DNA of 64,000 bases from Gemmatimonadota bacterium (lineage in GTDB: Bacteria; Latescibacterota; UBA2968; UBA8231). Numbering within the stretch: the stretch's first letter is position 1; every line of letters begins with the position of its first letter. The notes under the pieces are model-generated. The model searched no databases. It was given only the letters and a program-made list of their open reading frames with translations, and was not told the DNA's origin. The translations under genes and the position numbers were made by a program. The stretch spans positions 296,977-360,976 of the forward strand of contig JABJJN010000008.1 of the NCBI GenBank assembly GCA_018660835.1, read 5' to 3'. Shown one piece after another: positions 44,224 to 54,675 of the stretch.

Positions 44224-45027
44224 TCAACTACGCCGATACATCTCTTCCCAGGTATCGGATGCCTGCCAGCCAAGCAGTCGTCGTGCTTTGTCGACGCGAT
44301 GCTTTCGATCGGGTGTTTCGGCGGCAATGAAGAACACCTCGTACGGATTCTCCATCGCCGGTGCACGCAGGCCGCACAGAATGGATTCGCCCGTATCCTC
44401 CCAGGAGACGGTGAAAGAACCGACACCTCGACCACGCTGCTCTGGCAGGATCTCTCTGGGGCGGAAGCCACAGAACAGATAGGTAAGAGTTTCCACTCCC
44501 TGCCGCTCGGCAAAGACCCGCGTGACCTGGTTGCCGAGATACTTCGACATCGCGTAGAGATCGTCCCCTGGATGTAATGGGACATCATCGACGACTTCAT
44601 GGTCGTGCCAGTAGTCAGCACTGTGGTTCAGTCCCGTGTGGAATGGCCCTGTGTGGATGAGTCGCTTCAGTCCACATTCGGCTGCCGCCTTGGCGACATT
44701 GTAAGCGCCGACCATGTTGACGGTAAAGGCCATCTCCGGATGGGGTCGTACGACCGTCAGATTGATGGCTGCATCCATTCCCTCACATGCTTCTCGAACC
44801 TGCTCGTAGTCACGAACATCGACGACTCGGTTTTCATGTGGTGCCCCAAGAACCTCTGGCAAGGGTGCGTGTGCGCTCTGGCGTCGTTCCTCATCCACCA
44901 CTTGCTGCAGGGGAATCGCATCCGTGCTGCGTAGTGTGTAATGGTCTTTCAGCGACGCGATCGTCGCCGCCCCGACGGGTCCACCGGCACCAAAAATCAC
45001 GACGTTGCCTGAAGAAACAGTCGCCAT
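44224..45027 (-). CDS. NAD-dependent epimerase/dehydratase
   Basis: A 267-residue extended short-chain dehydrogenase/reductase. The cofactor motif is VVIFGAGGPVGAAT at 9-22, the catalytic Tyr-Lys pair is in YAMSKYLG, and NMVGAYNVAKAAAECGLKRL lies between. The C-terminus (DTWEEMYRRS) is the usual end of sugar epimerase-like proteins. Substrate unknown. It starts 6 bases after the upstream oxidoreductase, so both belong to the operon running from ndk to here, or a sub-operon of it. Confidence 0.82.
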   Translation of the reverse strand: MATVSSGNVVIFGAGGPVGAATIASLKDHYTLRSTDAIPLQQVVDEERRQSAHAPLPEVLGAPHENRVVDVRDYEQVREACEGMDAAINLTVVRPHPEMAFTVNMVGAYNVAKAAAECGLKRLIHTGPFHTGLNHSADYWHDHEVVDDVPLHPGDDLYAMSKYLGNQVTRVFAERQGVETLTYLFCGFRPREILPEQRGRGVGSFTVSWEDTGESILCGLRAPAMENPYEVFFIAAETPDRKHRVDKARRLLGWQASDTWEEMYRRS

Positions 45028-45033
45028 GTCGAA

Positions 45034-45687
45034 CTAGCCTCTGGCGCTGGCGGCAAATCGCCCGGCGCTCGCTACATGTTCAAGGTGCCATTGATAGCCG
45101 CTCTCGGGTTTCAGCTCTCGGTAGAGTGCTTTTTTCACAGCACTCACCGTGTCCTCTTCACTGGTACCATCCGCTCCCCCAAGATCACCCAGACGCAGAC
45201 ATAGACATTCGATCTTACCAATGCGAGCAAGCTCGCGGCCGACCAGTTCGGCCATATACGGTGCCAGTGAATCTGCTTCTGCACGTGGATTCGGCATCCA
45301 GTGTTCGCTGACGGTGAAATCCTCAGGATAGTCTTGCATCAAGTCGAGGTGACTCAGCAGGATCACCCTGCCAATACCGACTTCATGTGCAGTATTGACC
45401 AAGACATAGGTCCCCCGCGCCACCACGTCGAGAATCTCCTGTTCAGGCCCCTCCTGTGATCCAGGATCATGGGGCTGGCAATGCACAACCACATCGCAGT
45501 TCGCCAGGGCGGGACGCACGGCATGCGCCAGCCGCAGGTCGACACGTTGATAGTGCTCGCTGACGGAACCCAGATCGCTCTCTGGTTGTGCCGCTGATCC
45601 AATGGGGCGAATCTGATGCTCGTCACTGAGCCGGCGAGACAGAAGAGCGCCCGTCGCGCGATCTGCACCTGTGATGGCAATTTTCAT
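45034..45687 (-). CDS. short NAD(P)-binding SDR-like protein
   Basis: A 217-residue Rossmann protein beginning MKIAITGADRATGALLSRRL. It has the early strand, CDVVVHCQPHDP and VGIGRVILLSHLDLM, matching the front half of extended SDR proteins, and a short C-terminus. The active-site YxxxK pair is not present in its normal place, so it may bind NAD(P) without being a classical dehydrogenase. It sits between nadK (4 bases) and the epimerase (6 bases). The two SDR-type proteins may act together. Confidence 0.68.
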   Translation of the reverse strand: MKIAITGADRATGALLSRRLSDEHQIRPIGSAAQPESDLGSVSEHYQRVDLRLAHAVRPALANCDVVVHCQPHDPGSQEGPEQEILDVVARGTYVLVNTAHEVGIGRVILLSHLDLMQDYPEDFTVSEHWMPNPRAEADSLAPYMAELVGRELARIGKIECLCLRLGDLGGADGTSEEDTVSAVKKALYRELKPESGYQWHLEHVASAGRFAASARG

Positions 45688-45691
45688 GGGC

Positions 45692-46480
45692 TTACCAGGA
45701 GAGTTTCGTTGTCAGGTTGTGGTAGAAATAGTTCTTCTCGAAATAGATGAGTCTTGCCCGCGTCGGTGCTTGCTCGATGTGAAGTTCGTCGCCCGGTGCC
45801 AGTTCGCCGATGCGACGCCCATCTGCCGTGAGAATCACAGAGGGTTCCTTCGTCTCTGGCGTGATCGCCAGGCGAATCTTGGAGTCAGGCGTCAGGATCA
45901 GCGTGCGGGAAGTGAAGTTGTATTCGTTGATTCCATCCAGAACCAGGCAGCGCACTTCGGGCATGACAATAGGAGCCCCCGCGGACATGAGAAATCCGGT
46001 GCTGCCCGTCGGTGTCCCGACCACGACTCCATCGGCAACAATTGTGCGGATCTTTGTGTCATCCACATAGACATCGACGAAGACCAGACGATTGCTCGTC
46101 CGGACCATCACCTCGTTGACGGCGCGCAACTGGCCTGTCGGGTGCCGACATTGCAGCACGAGTCGTTCACTGATGAGGTAGTCACCAGAAACCAGGCGAT
46201 CGAGAACTTGTGCCAGTTCAGTGCGATCACCAGCGGTCAGGAAACCGACGGTCCCGTAGTTGATCGCCAGGACGGGACTTTCCGGGCACAGATCGAGCAA
46301 TCGAAGAACCGTACCGTCCCCTCCCATGGCCACAACAAGATCGAGATTCTCGGGAACAGGCTGTTCGCCGAGAGAGACCAGTTCGATCCCGTGGCGGGCG
46401 AAGAGGTCGCCCACTTCAGTCAGAGGAAAATCTTGATCGTCGTCGCGTACCAGCACGCCGACACGACGCAGGTCGATCAC
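45692..46480 (-). CDS. nadK: NAD kinase
   Basis: NadK phosphorylates NAD to NADP. The start is GTG at 46480, giving 262 residues. The diagnostic GGDGT is at 53-57 (LVVAMGGDGTVLRLL), followed by NYGTVGFLTAGD, ADGVVVGTPTGSTGF and ILTADGRRIGEL. These motifs leave little doubt. It is in a tightly packed minus-strand run: 39 bases after the GarR-like gene and 4 bases before the SDR-like gene. Confidence 0.95.
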   Translation of the reverse strand: MIDLRRVGVLVRDDDQDFPLTEVGDLFARHGIELVSLGEQPVPENLDLVVAMGGDGTVLRLLDLCPESPVLAINYGTVGFLTAGDRTELAQVLDRLVSGDYLISERLVLQCRHPTGQLRAVNEVMVRTSNRLVFVDVYVDDTKIRTIVADGVVVGTPTGSTGFLMSAGAPIVMPEVRCLVLDGINEYNFTSRTLILTPDSKIRLAITPETKEPSVILTADGRRIGELAPGDELHIEQAPTRARLIYFEKNYFYHNLTTKLSW

Positions 46481-46519
46481 GGGGGTCTTCTCCAGGAGGC
46501 CTCGGTGTGCGCGTCCGTC

Positions 46520-47434
46520 TTAGTCGGAGACGCGAGCTTCGCAGCCGGCCTGAGATTCATAGGCCTTGATCAGCGCCTGAGTTCCTTCGTCGGCACAGCC
46601 CAAACGTTCGACAATGTTGAAGTATTGATGGGCGAGGCTCACAGCGGGCACCGCTAATTTGACATCATTGGCAGCTTCGAGAACCAGTTTGAGGTCTTTC
46701 TGTTGCAGTCGCACCATGAATCCTGGGGCGAAATCACCTTTGACGATTCGTGGTCCGAGATTCGTCATCTGCCATGAGCCCGCAGCGCCGCCACTGATCG
46801 CATCGAGAACCTTCTGCACATCGAGTTCGGAAGCTGCTGCCAGCATCAGTGCCTCTGCCATCGCCAGATTGGCGCCAGCAACAGCGATCTGATTGCAGGC
46901 CTTCGTCGTCTGCCCCGCGCCGTGATCGCCGATGAGATTGACATTCTTCCCCATCGCTTCGAACACTGGAAGACAGTGATCGAACGCATCCTGCTTGCCA
47001 CCAACCATGATGGACAGTGTGCCATTCACGGCCCCAACATCACCACCACTCACAGGTGCATCAAGCATTCGAACGCCCTTCGCTGACAACTTCTCAGCGA
47101 TCTCCTGCGTCACCCTCGGTGAGATCGTGCTCATGTCGATGACGGTGGAGCCAGAAGCGGCCGTGTGGACGACACCATCAGCACCCATAATGACATCTTC
47201 CACATCCGGCGTATCGGTGACGATGGTGATGATGACATCACAGCCGTCCGCCGCAGCACCGGGTGTGGCAACCCGTTCGGCCCCGGCGTCGACCACCTCT
47301 TGCACTCTGGGGCGATCGCTCCGGTTGTACACCTTCAGCTTGTATCCGGCCTTCATCAGATTCTGCGCCATAGGTGCCCCCATGATGCCCAGACCGACGA
47401 AGCCGACCGTCGTCTCACTTGGTGTAGCTGGCAT
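46520..47434 (-). CDS. 3-hydroxyisobutyrate dehydrogenase-family reductase (tartronate semialdehyde reductase-like)
   Basis: A 304-residue beta-hydroxyacid dehydrogenase. The cofactor motif VGFVGLGIMGAPMAQNLMKAG is at 10-30, the substrate-binding DAPVSGGDVGAVNGTLSIMV near 125-144, and the catalytic lysine in GQTTKACNQIAVAGAN near 174. The mid-chain pattern resembles 2-hydroxy-3-oxopropionate (tartronate semialdehyde) reductase more than MmsB, but the substrate is not proven. It lies 17 bases after ppiD and 39 bases before nadK on the same strand. A link to its neighbours is not obvious. Confidence 0.85.
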   Translation of the reverse strand: MPATPSETTVGFVGLGIMGAPMAQNLMKAGYKLKVYNRSDRPRVQEVVDAGAERVATPGAAADGCDVIITIVTDTPDVEDVIMGADGVVHTAASGSTVIDMSTISPRVTQEIAEKLSAKGVRMLDAPVSGGDVGAVNGTLSIMVGGKQDAFDHCLPVFEAMGKNVNLIGDHGAGQTTKACNQIAVAGANLAMAEALMLAAASELDVQKVLDAISGGAAGSWQMTNLGPRIVKGDFAPGFMVRLQQKDLKLVLEAANDVKLAVPAVSLAHQYFNIVERLGCADEGTQALIKAYESQAGCEARVSD

Positions 47435-47451
47435 TGTGTCTCCTTAACGAC

Positions 47452-49260
47452 TCAGAAGGAGTAGAAGAAATTATGGCGGTAGTCCTGGATCTCGGCCCGT
47501 TCGTAGAGCTGAGCATACCAGGAATTCAGCGCTTCACGCTGCCGAGTCTCGAGCAATTGTGCCTCGATGGCAGGCCGCTGCTGTTCAAGCAGTGAATTAT
47601 CCGCCGCAATGCGTTCGCTCAAGTGCAGCAGATAGGCACCATTACCCTGGGTGATGATCTCGCTGACGGCGCCTGACTGTAGGGCGAAAGCCGTGGCGGT
47701 GAACTTCCCAGCGCGGCCAACACCTGGAACAAAGTCGGCGCGGCCGAAGGCGCCAGTCTGGCGCACCTCGAGGCCTGCAGAAACGGCGGCGGCGGCAAAA
47801 TCACTACCAGCAGCGCGCACGATTTCTAACGCCTGGCCGGCGACGACGGCTCGTTTTTCATTGCGCACCGTGTATTCGATTTGCTGGCGCACTTCCTCCA
47901 GAGGAGCTGTGCCCTCTTCCCGAGTCTCCGTCAGAGTGGCGACATAGTAACCGCCATCGACAGATCCCACGGGGCTGACCTCTCCAGGTTGTGCCTCCAA
48001 AAGGCGATTCACCACCCACTGCGTGCCGGAACCCAAGCCGCGAAGCTCCTGTCCCTTGGCTACGTAGCCGAGATCTCGTGCCTCGACGCCTTCAATCTCT
48101 GCTGCAGCGTCGAATCCACGCTCACTGGCCAGGGCCTGAAAAACCTCGGCCGCTTCAAGCATTGCGTCATCGGTCTCTGGTGATGCGCGGTATTTCAGCA
48201 GGATATGGCGAGCACTGACCTTCGTCTCACCCTCTTCTTCGACGATTTCGTCAACCTTGATCAGGTGCCAGCCGAACTGAGTCTGCACCGGTTGTGAGAC
48301 TTCACCTGGTTGCAGTGCGAAGGCGACATCTTCAAAGGCCGGGACCATCGCTCCTCGCCCAAATGTTCCAAGTTCACCGCCATTGGGTGCGCTGGATTCG
48401 TCCTCGGATACGGCGGCGGCCATGTCCTCAAAATCTGCGCCTGCATCAACGATTTCACTACGCAGCCGGCCGATTTCAACGGCTACATCCGCCGAATCTG
48501 CCGCACTGGCGATGCGGGGGAAAACGACAGCACTGATGCGGACCTGTGCCGGGTGATGAAGATCGATGGCCATCTCGTTGTACTTGGCAAGGATCTCATC
48601 CTCTGTCACGCTCACCTGATCTTCAGGGACCGTCGAGGAGGCGACGAAGACGTAGTCAATGGAGACTTTCTCATTGGCATCCGTGTATTGCTGCTGCACC
48701 TCGGCGGGTGTGATCCGAACCGTTTCGAGCAGCATGCCCTGCAGACGCTGATTCATGAGATAGTTACGGGTCATCGCTTCGACCTGTAAGACGAAAGTGC
48801 TGGCATTCTCGTCGTCGTAGGTATTCCGATCCGTGAGAAATTGCTGATAGAGACTCGGATCGAACTGGCCCTCACGCTGGAAGGTTGGCAGCGACTGTAC
48901 TGCCGCAGGAGGCGAGTTTCGCGCGAAATACGCGACCTCCTGGTCAGACAGCTGGATACCGAGGTCTTCGATTTCCTGCCGTAGCAGAATCTCACCGAGC
49001 ATGGCATCCCAAACCTCGCGGACCATTGTCCCATTGTCGCGCGGTGCGTCGGCAGGCTTCTGGCGAGCAGCATTCTGCATGGCTTGCTGGAAGGTGCGTA
49101 GGGAAATTTCTTCACCGTTGATGACACCCACGGTGTCGGCTCCCTGGGAGCCGGAGGTGCCCGAATAGTCAGCGCCCCACTCGACGACGATGAGGCCCAC
49201 AAAGGCGAGAATCACGATCCACATGATTATGGCCGTGCTCTCCCGCAGTTTAGTCATCAT
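47452..49260 (-). CDS. ppiD: PpiD/SurA-type periplasmic peptidyl-prolyl isomerase
   Basis: A 602-residue single-spanning protein anchored in the inner membrane by a segment at about 11-31 (IIMWIVILAFVGLIVVEWG), with the bulk in the periplasm. The SurA_N-like chaperone domain follows from ~40, and parvulin-type domains from about 220 (VRISAVVFPRIAS) with GGELGTFGRGAMVPAFEDVA and TQFGWHLIKVDEI, then a further repeat after 350. It helps fold exported and outer-membrane proteins. It lies 6 bases after oppF. The gene symbol follows the domain order, since SurA lacks the membrane anchor. Confidence 0.88.
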   Translation of the reverse strand: MMTKLRESTAIIMWIVILAFVGLIVVEWGADYSGTSGSQGADTVGVINGEEISLRTFQQAMQNAARQKPADAPRDNGTMVREVWDAMLGEILLRQEIEDLGIQLSDQEVAYFARNSPPAAVQSLPTFQREGQFDPSLYQQFLTDRNTYDDENASTFVLQVEAMTRNYLMNQRLQGMLLETVRITPAEVQQQYTDANEKVSIDYVFVASSTVPEDQVSVTEDEILAKYNEMAIDLHHPAQVRISAVVFPRIASAADSADVAVEIGRLRSEIVDAGADFEDMAAAVSEDESSAPNGGELGTFGRGAMVPAFEDVAFALQPGEVSQPVQTQFGWHLIKVDEIVEEEGETKVSARHILLKYRASPETDDAMLEAAEVFQALASERGFDAAAEIEGVEARDLGYVAKGQELRGLGSGTQWVVNRLLEAQPGEVSPVGSVDGGYYVATLTETREEGTAPLEEVRQQIEYTVRNEKRAVVAGQALEIVRAAGSDFAAAAVSAGLEVRQTGAFGRADFVPGVGRAGKFTATAFALQSGAVSEIITQGNGAYLLHLSERIAADNSLLEQQRPAIEAQLLETRQREALNSWYAQLYERAEIQDYRHNFFYSF

Positions 49261-49266
49261 GGTGCT

Positions 49267-50358
49267 TTAGCTCTCCTGGTCCGCCGTTGCAATCGACGAC
49301 GTGTCCGATGTAACCGACGAAGCCGCCAACGCGGGCTCCGTCTCGAGGTTGAATCCTGCCTGTTGCTGCTGTGCTTCTGTGTAGCTCAACAAACAGGCTA
49401 CGCGCCGACCATCACCAGGGTCGACAAGCTCCGGAACTACGCGACGACAGGCATCGCGCGCCTCCGGACACCGCGGATGAAATGGACAGCCACTTGGGAC
49501 TGCCGCAGGACTGGGCACATCGCCATGGAGCACGATGCGTTTGCTACGTGCCGCTGGATCGGTGACTGGGACCGCCGACAACAGGGCTCGCGTATAGGGG
49601 TGCGCTGGTGAACCGTAGAGCAGATCGCGGGAGGCGAGCTCCACGATTTTGCCCAGATACATAACGGCTACACGATCTGCAATATGGCGAACTACACTCA
49701 GGTCGTGAGCTATGAACAGATATGTCAGCCCCAGATCGCGCTGAATATCCTGCAGCAGATTCACGATCTGAGCCTGCACCGACACATCGAGTGCTGACAC
49801 CGGTTCGTCGGCGACAATGAACTCGGGGTTCACGGCAAGGGCGCGAGCGATCCCGATCCGCTGTCGTTGACCGCCACTGAACTCGTGCGGATAGCGACTG
49901 CGGACATTGCTCGACAGCCCAACCATTTCCAGTAGTTCGTCGACACGACGATCAACCTGCGCGCCTTCAGCAAGATCGTGAATCTTCAGCCCCTCGCCGA
50001 TCAACGTGCCTACGCGCATGCGTGGATTCAGCGAACTATAAGGGTCCTGGAACACGATCTGCATTTTCTGGCGCAAAGATCTCAACGCTTTGCCCTCCAC
50101 TCCATGCAGACGCTGCCCTCTAAAATACACCTCACCGGAAGTGGCGTCGAGCAGACGCAAGATCAATCGCCCGAGAGTCGTCTTGCCACAACCACTCTCA
50201 CCGACCACGCCGAGGGTTTCTCCCTCCATTACCTGCAGAGAAACGCCATCTACCGCCCGAACCTGTCCCTGGACCCGCCCCCACATACCGCGGCGAATAG
50301 GGAAGTGCTTGCGCAACTGTTGCACGTCTACAATCGGGGCCTTGGCCGTATCAGCCAT
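49267..50358 (-). CDS. oligopeptide/dipeptide ABC transporter ATPase, OppF type
   Basis: ATG 50358 gives 363 residues; longer frames upstream overlap the neighbouring ATPase gene. Walker A is GESGCGKTT, the signature is [14 protein letters not shown], Walker B is FIVADEP, and the OppF-type C-terminal zinc-like region [16 protein letters not shown] is present. The N-terminal [20 protein letters not shown] is characteristic of OppF. The start overlaps the end of the preceding OppD-type gene by 8 bases. No permease or binding protein is in the window, so these ATPases presumably join a transporter encoded elsewhere. Confidence 0.93.
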   Translation of the reverse strand: MADTAKAPIVDVQQLRKHFPIRRGMWGRVQGQVRAVDGVSLQVMEGETLGVVGESGCGKTTLGRLILRLLDATSGEVYFRGQRLHGVEGKALRSLRQKMQIVFQDPYSSLNPRMRVGTLIGEGLKIHDLAEGAQVDRRVDELLEMVGLSSNVRSRYPHEFSGGQRQRIGIARALAVNPEFIVADEPVSALDVSVQAQIVNLLQDIQRDLGLTYLFIAHDLSVVRHIADRVAVMYLGKIVELASRDLLYGSPAHPYTRALLSAVPVTDPAARSKRIVLHGDVPSPAAVPSGCPFHPRCPEARDACRRVVPELVDPGDGRRVACLLSYTEAQQQQAGFNLETEPALAASSVTSDTSSIATADQES

Positions 50359-51412
50359 CGTTGACCGACTCCTGACTCGGCCCGACCTGACTTGGTTCCA
50401 GGACATCGTGCTTCCAGCAATCGACATAGTGGCCATCACCGCAGTCGATCAACTCGGCGGTTCTGGACCGACAGGAGTCTTCCGCGAGAGGACAGCGCGG
50501 GGCAAAACGACAACCGGGGGGAAAGGCAGTCGCCTCCGGCACTCTCCCCGGAATGACCTCAAGGCGGTCGACCTGTCGATCAAGGTGCGGAATCGAACGC
50601 AACAATCCGCGTGTGTAGGGATGGCGCGGATTCGCAAACAACTGGTCCGTTGGCGAGGTCTCAACGATTTTCCCTGCATACATGACCGCAACGTGGTCGG
50701 CAACCTCCGCGACGACACCCAGGTCATGAGTGATCAACAGGACGGCCATATGGAATTCTTCCTGGAGCCTTTGTAACAGATCCAGGATCTGAGCCTGAAT
50801 CGTCACGTCGAGGGCCGTCGTTGGCTCGTCGGCGATCAGGACATCGGGATTGCACGACAGAGCCATGGCAATCATCACGCGCTGTCGCATGCCACCGCTC
50901 AATTGGTGCGGATATTCGTCGACACGCTGCTCGGGAGCAGGAATCCCGACATGCTGCATCATCTCAATGGCGCGGGTTCGCGCCTCCTTCGCACTGACCC
51001 CCTGATGTAGTCGAACCGCTTCTGCGATCTGCGAACCGCAGGTCAACACGGGATTGAGACTTGTCATGGGCTCTTGAAAGATCATCGCTACAGAGTCGCC
51101 TCGTACTTTCCGCATCGCATCGTCGGGCAGCTGTAGCAGATCTCTCCCGGCGAGCCGGATTTCTCCCGATTCGATGCGGCCAGGAGGTGAAACAAGACGA
51201 AGAACCGACAAAGCCGTCACACTCTTGCCGCAACCACTCTCGCCAACCAACCCCATCGTTTGGCCCCGCTCGAGCTGAAATGAGACCCCATCGACAGCTC
51301 GACCGACACCATCCTCTGTGTGGAAGTAGGTATGCAGATTGTGCACATCCAATACAGGGTCATTGGATGCCGCATCTGCAGCGGCCGGGGATGTCGAGGG
51401 ATTCGCGGTCAT
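50351..51412 (-). CDS. oligopeptide/dipeptide ABC transporter ATPase, OppD type
   Basis: ATG 51412 gives 353 residues. Walker A is [17 protein letters not shown], the signature is [15 protein letters not shown], Walker B is [13 protein letters not shown], and the C-terminal oligopeptide ATPase region [16 protein letters not shown] follows. It is 4 bases after lipM and overlaps oppF by 8 bases, so the two ATPases are made together. Their permeases are not in the window. Peptide specificity is inferred from the family; sugar-carrying members exist. Confidence 0.93.
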   Translation of the reverse strand: MTANPSTSPAAADAASNDPVLDVHNLHTYFHTEDGVGRAVDGVSFQLERGQTMGLVGESGCGKSVTALSVLRLVSPPGRIESGEIRLAGRDLLQLPDDAMRKVRGDSVAMIFQEPMTSLNPVLTCGSQIAEAVRLHQGVSAKEARTRAIEMMQHVGIPAPEQRVDEYPHQLSGGMRQRVMIAMALSCNPDVLIADEPTTALDVTIQAQILDLLQRLQEEFHMAVLLITHDLGVVAEVADHVAVMYAGKIVETSPTDQLFANPRHPYTRGLLRSIPHLDRQVDRLEVIPGRVPEATAFPPGCRFAPRCPLAEDSCRSRTAELIDCGDGHYVDCWKHDVLEPSQVGPSQESVNDG

Positions 51413-51416
51413 GACC

Positions 51417-52220
51417 CTAGGCGGGAATGGCATGTTGGCGGCGTTGTAGATGTTCCTGCGTGCCGTATTTCGAGCGCTCCAGTTCAAGAGCTCGAATCGA
51501 CTCGTGGTTACTCAGATCGGTAGGATCCAATTCGGCGTCGAGTTCCTGCGCAAAGCCCTTGGCGACGCATTCGTCGAGGACCTCCATATCAACCGTCGGA
51601 CAGACCTCTTGTAGATGGATGGCAGAGGTGCGGATGGACTCCACAGATTCGCCTTCGACGAGGTCCGCCAGCGCTTGATGTGCGCTGCCGACTAGCAGCG
51701 ACCCATGCTGTAGCAGGGCTCCTCGAATACGTCGCTGCGCACTACCGACCAACTTGCGGCCATCAATCGTAATCTCCGACCGGGAAGTACTGGCGAAACA
51801 CGCTGCTCGGTGGCCATTGCCCACCTTACCTCGTGACAATTCTACATCAACACCAAACAATTGCAGGCCTCGTTGCAGGCAACGACCAATGGCCAGGTAG
51901 GTTTGCTGAATGGAGTCGTCCCCGTCGGGTGGCAGGGAGAGATAACAGTACGTCAGCTCCTCCCAGTGCAGAACAGCGCGACCCCCTGTGGGGCGACGCA
52001 CGATGCCAATGCCGCGTTCTCGGCAGCGGTCCAGGTTGATTCCGGCAAGATCCTGACCATAGCCGATACTAAGCGTCGGCGGACTCCAGCCGTAAGTGCG
52101 CAGGATCGGGCCGCCACCATCGCGCACCGTTTCCAACAATGACTCATCGATCGCCATGTTGACTGCGCCGGCGCCGGGCCCACTACGCACCCAACGGGTT
52201 CGCTGGTGCGTGCCGCTCAA
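51417..52220 (-). CDS. lipM: octanoyltransferase, LipM type
   Basis: A 267-residue biotin/lipoate-ligase-fold protein. The motif [19 protein letters not shown] (75-93) is shared by LplA and LipM. What separates it is C141 in [16 protein letters not shown], 15 residues before K156 of [11 protein letters not shown], the acyl-enzyme cysteine arrangement of LipM. It would move octanoyl from acyl carrier protein to the lipoyl domains. That fits a position next to the fatty-acid genes: it overlaps rnc by 4 bases. LplA or a divergent LipB is less likely because of the cysteine. LipA is not in the window. Confidence 0.82.
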   Translation of the reverse strand: MSGTHQRTRWVRSGPGAGAVNMAIDESLLETVRDGGGPILRTYGWSPPTLSIGYGQDLAGINLDRCRERGIGIVRRPTGGRAVLHWEELTYCYLSLPPDGDDSIQQTYLAIGRCLQRGLQLFGVDVELSRGKVGNGHRAACFASTSRSEITIDGRKLVGSAQRRIRGALLQHGSLLVGSAHQALADLVEGESVESIRTSAIHLQEVCPTVDMEVLDECVAKGFAQELDAELDPTDLSNHESIRALELERSKYGTQEHLQRRQHAIPA

Positions 52221-53035
52221 ATCTGTCCGAGACGCTGCAGCGCATCGCGGGCGGCCATCTGCTGCGCTTCTTTCTTGCTGCGTCCTGTGCCAGTCCCCAT
52301 GGCTTCGCCCGTAATACTCACTTCGACGCTGAAGACCTTCTCGTGGTCAGGACCCGTCTCTTCCTGAACCTGATACTTGGGATGACCTGCCCCCTGACTC
52401 TGCACATGCTCAAGGAGTCTGCTCTTGAAATTGATAAAATCTTCGCGGCGATGAAGTTCGTCGATATCGTGCAGGGCCACGCGTTCGATGAAGGCGCACG
52501 CCGCCGGCAATCCACCATCGAGATGGATCGCTCCGATCAGAGCTTCAAAAGCATCACTGAGGATGGAGTCCTGGTTGTCGCCACCGGCGTTGCGCTCTTC
52601 CGGGCTCAAAAGAATAAAACGTCCCAGGTCGATGCTGCGAGCACGGCGCGCCAACACGGTGCGACTCACGGCGAGAGACTTGATCTGAGTCAGATCACCT
52701 TCCCGCTTGTCCTCGTACAGGCGAAATAGAAACTCTGCCACGACGACGTCGAGGACTGCATCCCCGAGATACTCAAGGCGTTCGTTCGAGTCGACACCGT
52801 GGCCCTGGCGTGAGTAGACGTATGATCGGTGTTTCATCGACTGCACTAGCAGATCGACATTGCGGAAGTGATACTGAAGGCGCCGCTCCAGATCACGAAT
52901 TTCAGTACGCGGCAATTCGGTCTGTGCGGATCGCGGCAGGAATCTGACCACCGCGCTACGGAGCCAGCCAAGCAGACGCCCGCCTCGATCACTGGGACCC
53001 TCGGCACGAGTGGCGACTGGCGCGACAGCACCCAT
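52217..53035 (-). CDS. rnc: ribonuclease III
   Basis: RNase III cuts double-stranded RNA in rRNA processing and RNA decay. The 272-residue protein has an unusual ~40-residue N-terminal extension before the catalytic domain. The signature NERLEYLGDAVLD is at 84-96 and the second acidic pair is in DAFEALIGAIH near 160. A double-stranded-RNA-binding domain runs from about 205 (KSRLLEHVQSQGAGHPKYQV) to the end. It follows fabF by 13 bases and overlaps lipM by 4; fabF-rnc is a common arrangement. The start is supported by the absence of a better one nearby. Confidence 0.95.
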   Translation of the reverse strand: MGAVAPVATRAEGPSDRGGRLLGWLRSAVVRFLPRSAQTELPRTEIRDLERRLQYHFRNVDLLVQSMKHRSYVYSRQGHGVDSNERLEYLGDAVLDVVVAEFLFRLYEDKREGDLTQIKSLAVSRTVLARRARSIDLGRFILLSPEERNAGGDNQDSILSDAFEALIGAIHLDGGLPAACAFIERVALHDIDELHRREDFINFKSRLLEHVQSQGAGHPKYQVQEETGPDHEKVFSVEVSITGEAMGTGTGRSKKEAQQMAARDALQRLGQI

Positions 53036-53048
53036 TGCGATTCCTCTC

Positions 53049-54293
53049 TTACGCCGCTCGCCCGAAAATCAGGGCCGCATTGTGGCCACCGAAACCGAAA
53101 GAGTTATTCAGGGCAATGTCGACTTTGGTCTCGCGTGCCGTCTTGGCGACGTAATCGAGATCACACGCAGGATCTGGATTATCCAGATTGATGGTCGGCG
53201 GCAGAACGCCGTGCTTCACAGCCATAATACAGGCGATGGTCTCAATGGCACCGGCAGCTCCGAGCAAGTGCCCCGTCATCGATTTCGTGCTACTCACAGG
53301 GAGGGTGTTGGCGTGATCACCAAAGACCCCCTTGATCGCCGCCGTCTCCTGCGTATCGCCCACGAGTGTCGACGTGCCGTGGGCATTCACGTAGCCGATA
53401 TCCGAAGGATTGAGGCCACCATCCTTCAAGGCCAAGCGCATGGCGCGCTGCCCCCCTTCCCCCTCGGGAGCCATATCCGTGATATGGTATGCATCGCCAG
53501 TGAAGCCCAGACCGAGAAACTCAGCATAGATATGTGCGCCCCGAGCCTTGGCATGCTCATACTCTTCTAAAACAAGGGCGCCGGCTCCTTCACCCATGAC
53601 AAACCCATTGCGGTCTGAGTCAAAGGGACGTGAAGCCAGTTCGGGCTCATCATTGCGTACAGCCAACGCCCGAGCGGCGGCAAAGCCACCGACCGAAACA
53701 GCTGTGACGGCTGCTTCTGTTCCACCTGTAACCATCACGTCTGCATCGTCATACTGGATCTTCCGCGCCGCCTCGCCAATCGCGTGAGCAGCCGATGCGC
53801 AGGCCGAAACGGTCGTGTAGTTCGGACCTTTGGCCCCGAGTTTGATCGAAATCATGCCTGCCGACATGTCGCAGATCATCATCGGCACAAGAAAGGGACT
53901 GATCTTTCCAGGCCCCTTCTCGAGCAGAGTCGCATTCTGCGCCTCCAGCGTGCCGATACCGCCGATTCCGGATCCGAAAATGACCCCAAAGCGCTCCGCC
54001 TCTTCACGGGAGGACATATCCAACCCAGAGTCGTCAAAGGCCTCTTGTGCCGCATGGACCCCATACTGTACAAAGGGATCATTGCGACGGGCCTCCTTGC
54101 GCTCGAGAGATTGCTCAGGATCGAAGTTTTTCAGCTCGCCAGCGATCCGCACCTTGAACCCGGATGCATCGAAACGGGTGATGGGACCAATACCCGACCG
54201 ACCATTGATGATAGCATCCCAGAAGGACGCCAGGTCATTCCCGTTGGGGGCCAAAGCACCCATTCCTGTCACTACCACACGGCGACGTGACAC
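53049..54293 (-). CDS. fabF: beta-ketoacyl-ACP synthase II
   Basis: FabF elongates acyl-ACP with malonyl-ACP. The 414-residue length is normal. The catalytic cysteine is C165 in TTVSACASAAHAIGEA; the two histidines are in NAHGTSTLVGD and KSMTGHLLGAAGAIE, and the end has the GFGGHNAALIF strand. It lies 39 bases after acpP and 13 bases before rnc on the same strand, within the fatty-acid cluster. Confidence 0.97.
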   Translation of the reverse strand: MSRRRVVVTGMGALAPNGNDLASFWDAIINGRSGIGPITRFDASGFKVRIAGELKNFDPEQSLERKEARRNDPFVQYGVHAAQEAFDDSGLDMSSREEAERFGVIFGSGIGGIGTLEAQNATLLEKGPGKISPFLVPMMICDMSAGMISIKLGAKGPNYTTVSACASAAHAIGEAARKIQYDDADVMVTGGTEAAVTAVSVGGFAAARALAVRNDEPELASRPFDSDRNGFVMGEGAGALVLEEYEHAKARGAHIYAEFLGLGFTGDAYHITDMAPEGEGGQRAMRLALKDGGLNPSDIGYVNAHGTSTLVGDTQETAAIKGVFGDHANTLPVSSTKSMTGHLLGAAGAIETIACIMAVKHGVLPPTINLDNPDPACDLDYVAKTARETKVDIALNNSFGFGGHNAALIFGRAA

Positions 54294-54332
54294 CTTTACT
54301 CACTCTCCTCGGTTTACAGCAGAAACCGCGAT

Positions 54333-54572
54333 TCAGGCTTTTGAGTGCTCATCCAGATATGAAATGGCATCCTTGACGGAACCCATCTTTTCAGCGTCCT
54401 CATCAGGAATGTCGATACCGAATTCCTCTTCAAAAGCCATCACCAATTCGACAGTGTCCAGGGAATCTGCCCCCAGATCATCGACGAATGATGCATCTGT
54501 CGTCACCTGCTCGACATTTACGCCCAGCTGCTCGACGATGAGGTCGCGAACCCGCTCCTCGATCGATGCCAT
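54333..54572 (-). CDS. acpP: acyl carrier protein
   Basis: A 79-residue acidic carrier protein. The 4'-phosphopantetheine serine is S37 in [20 protein letters not shown], followed by the typical [13 protein letters not shown]. It carries growing acyl chains in fatty-acid synthesis. It sits between fabG (103 bases) and fabF (39 bases), the usual order. A short gap upstream may hold its own promoter, since acpP is often expressed more than its neighbours. Confidence 0.97.
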   Translation of the reverse strand: MASIEERVRDLIVEQLGVNVEQVTTDASFVDDLGADSLDTVELVMAFEEEFGIDIPDEDAEKMGSVKDAISYLDEHSKA

Positions 54573-54675
54573 CGTGTATCCTCCATTAGTCGTTGTGGAT
54601 AATTCTGTTGTGCTTGAATGCCTATATAAGCCCCACCCGGATACGACGCAACCATCCTCCGAAGGGGGCGAGCTA

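Noticed and set aside
45671..46657. 328-codon plus-strand frame over nadK
   Set aside because: Shadow of nadK on the other strand; no recognisable protein features.
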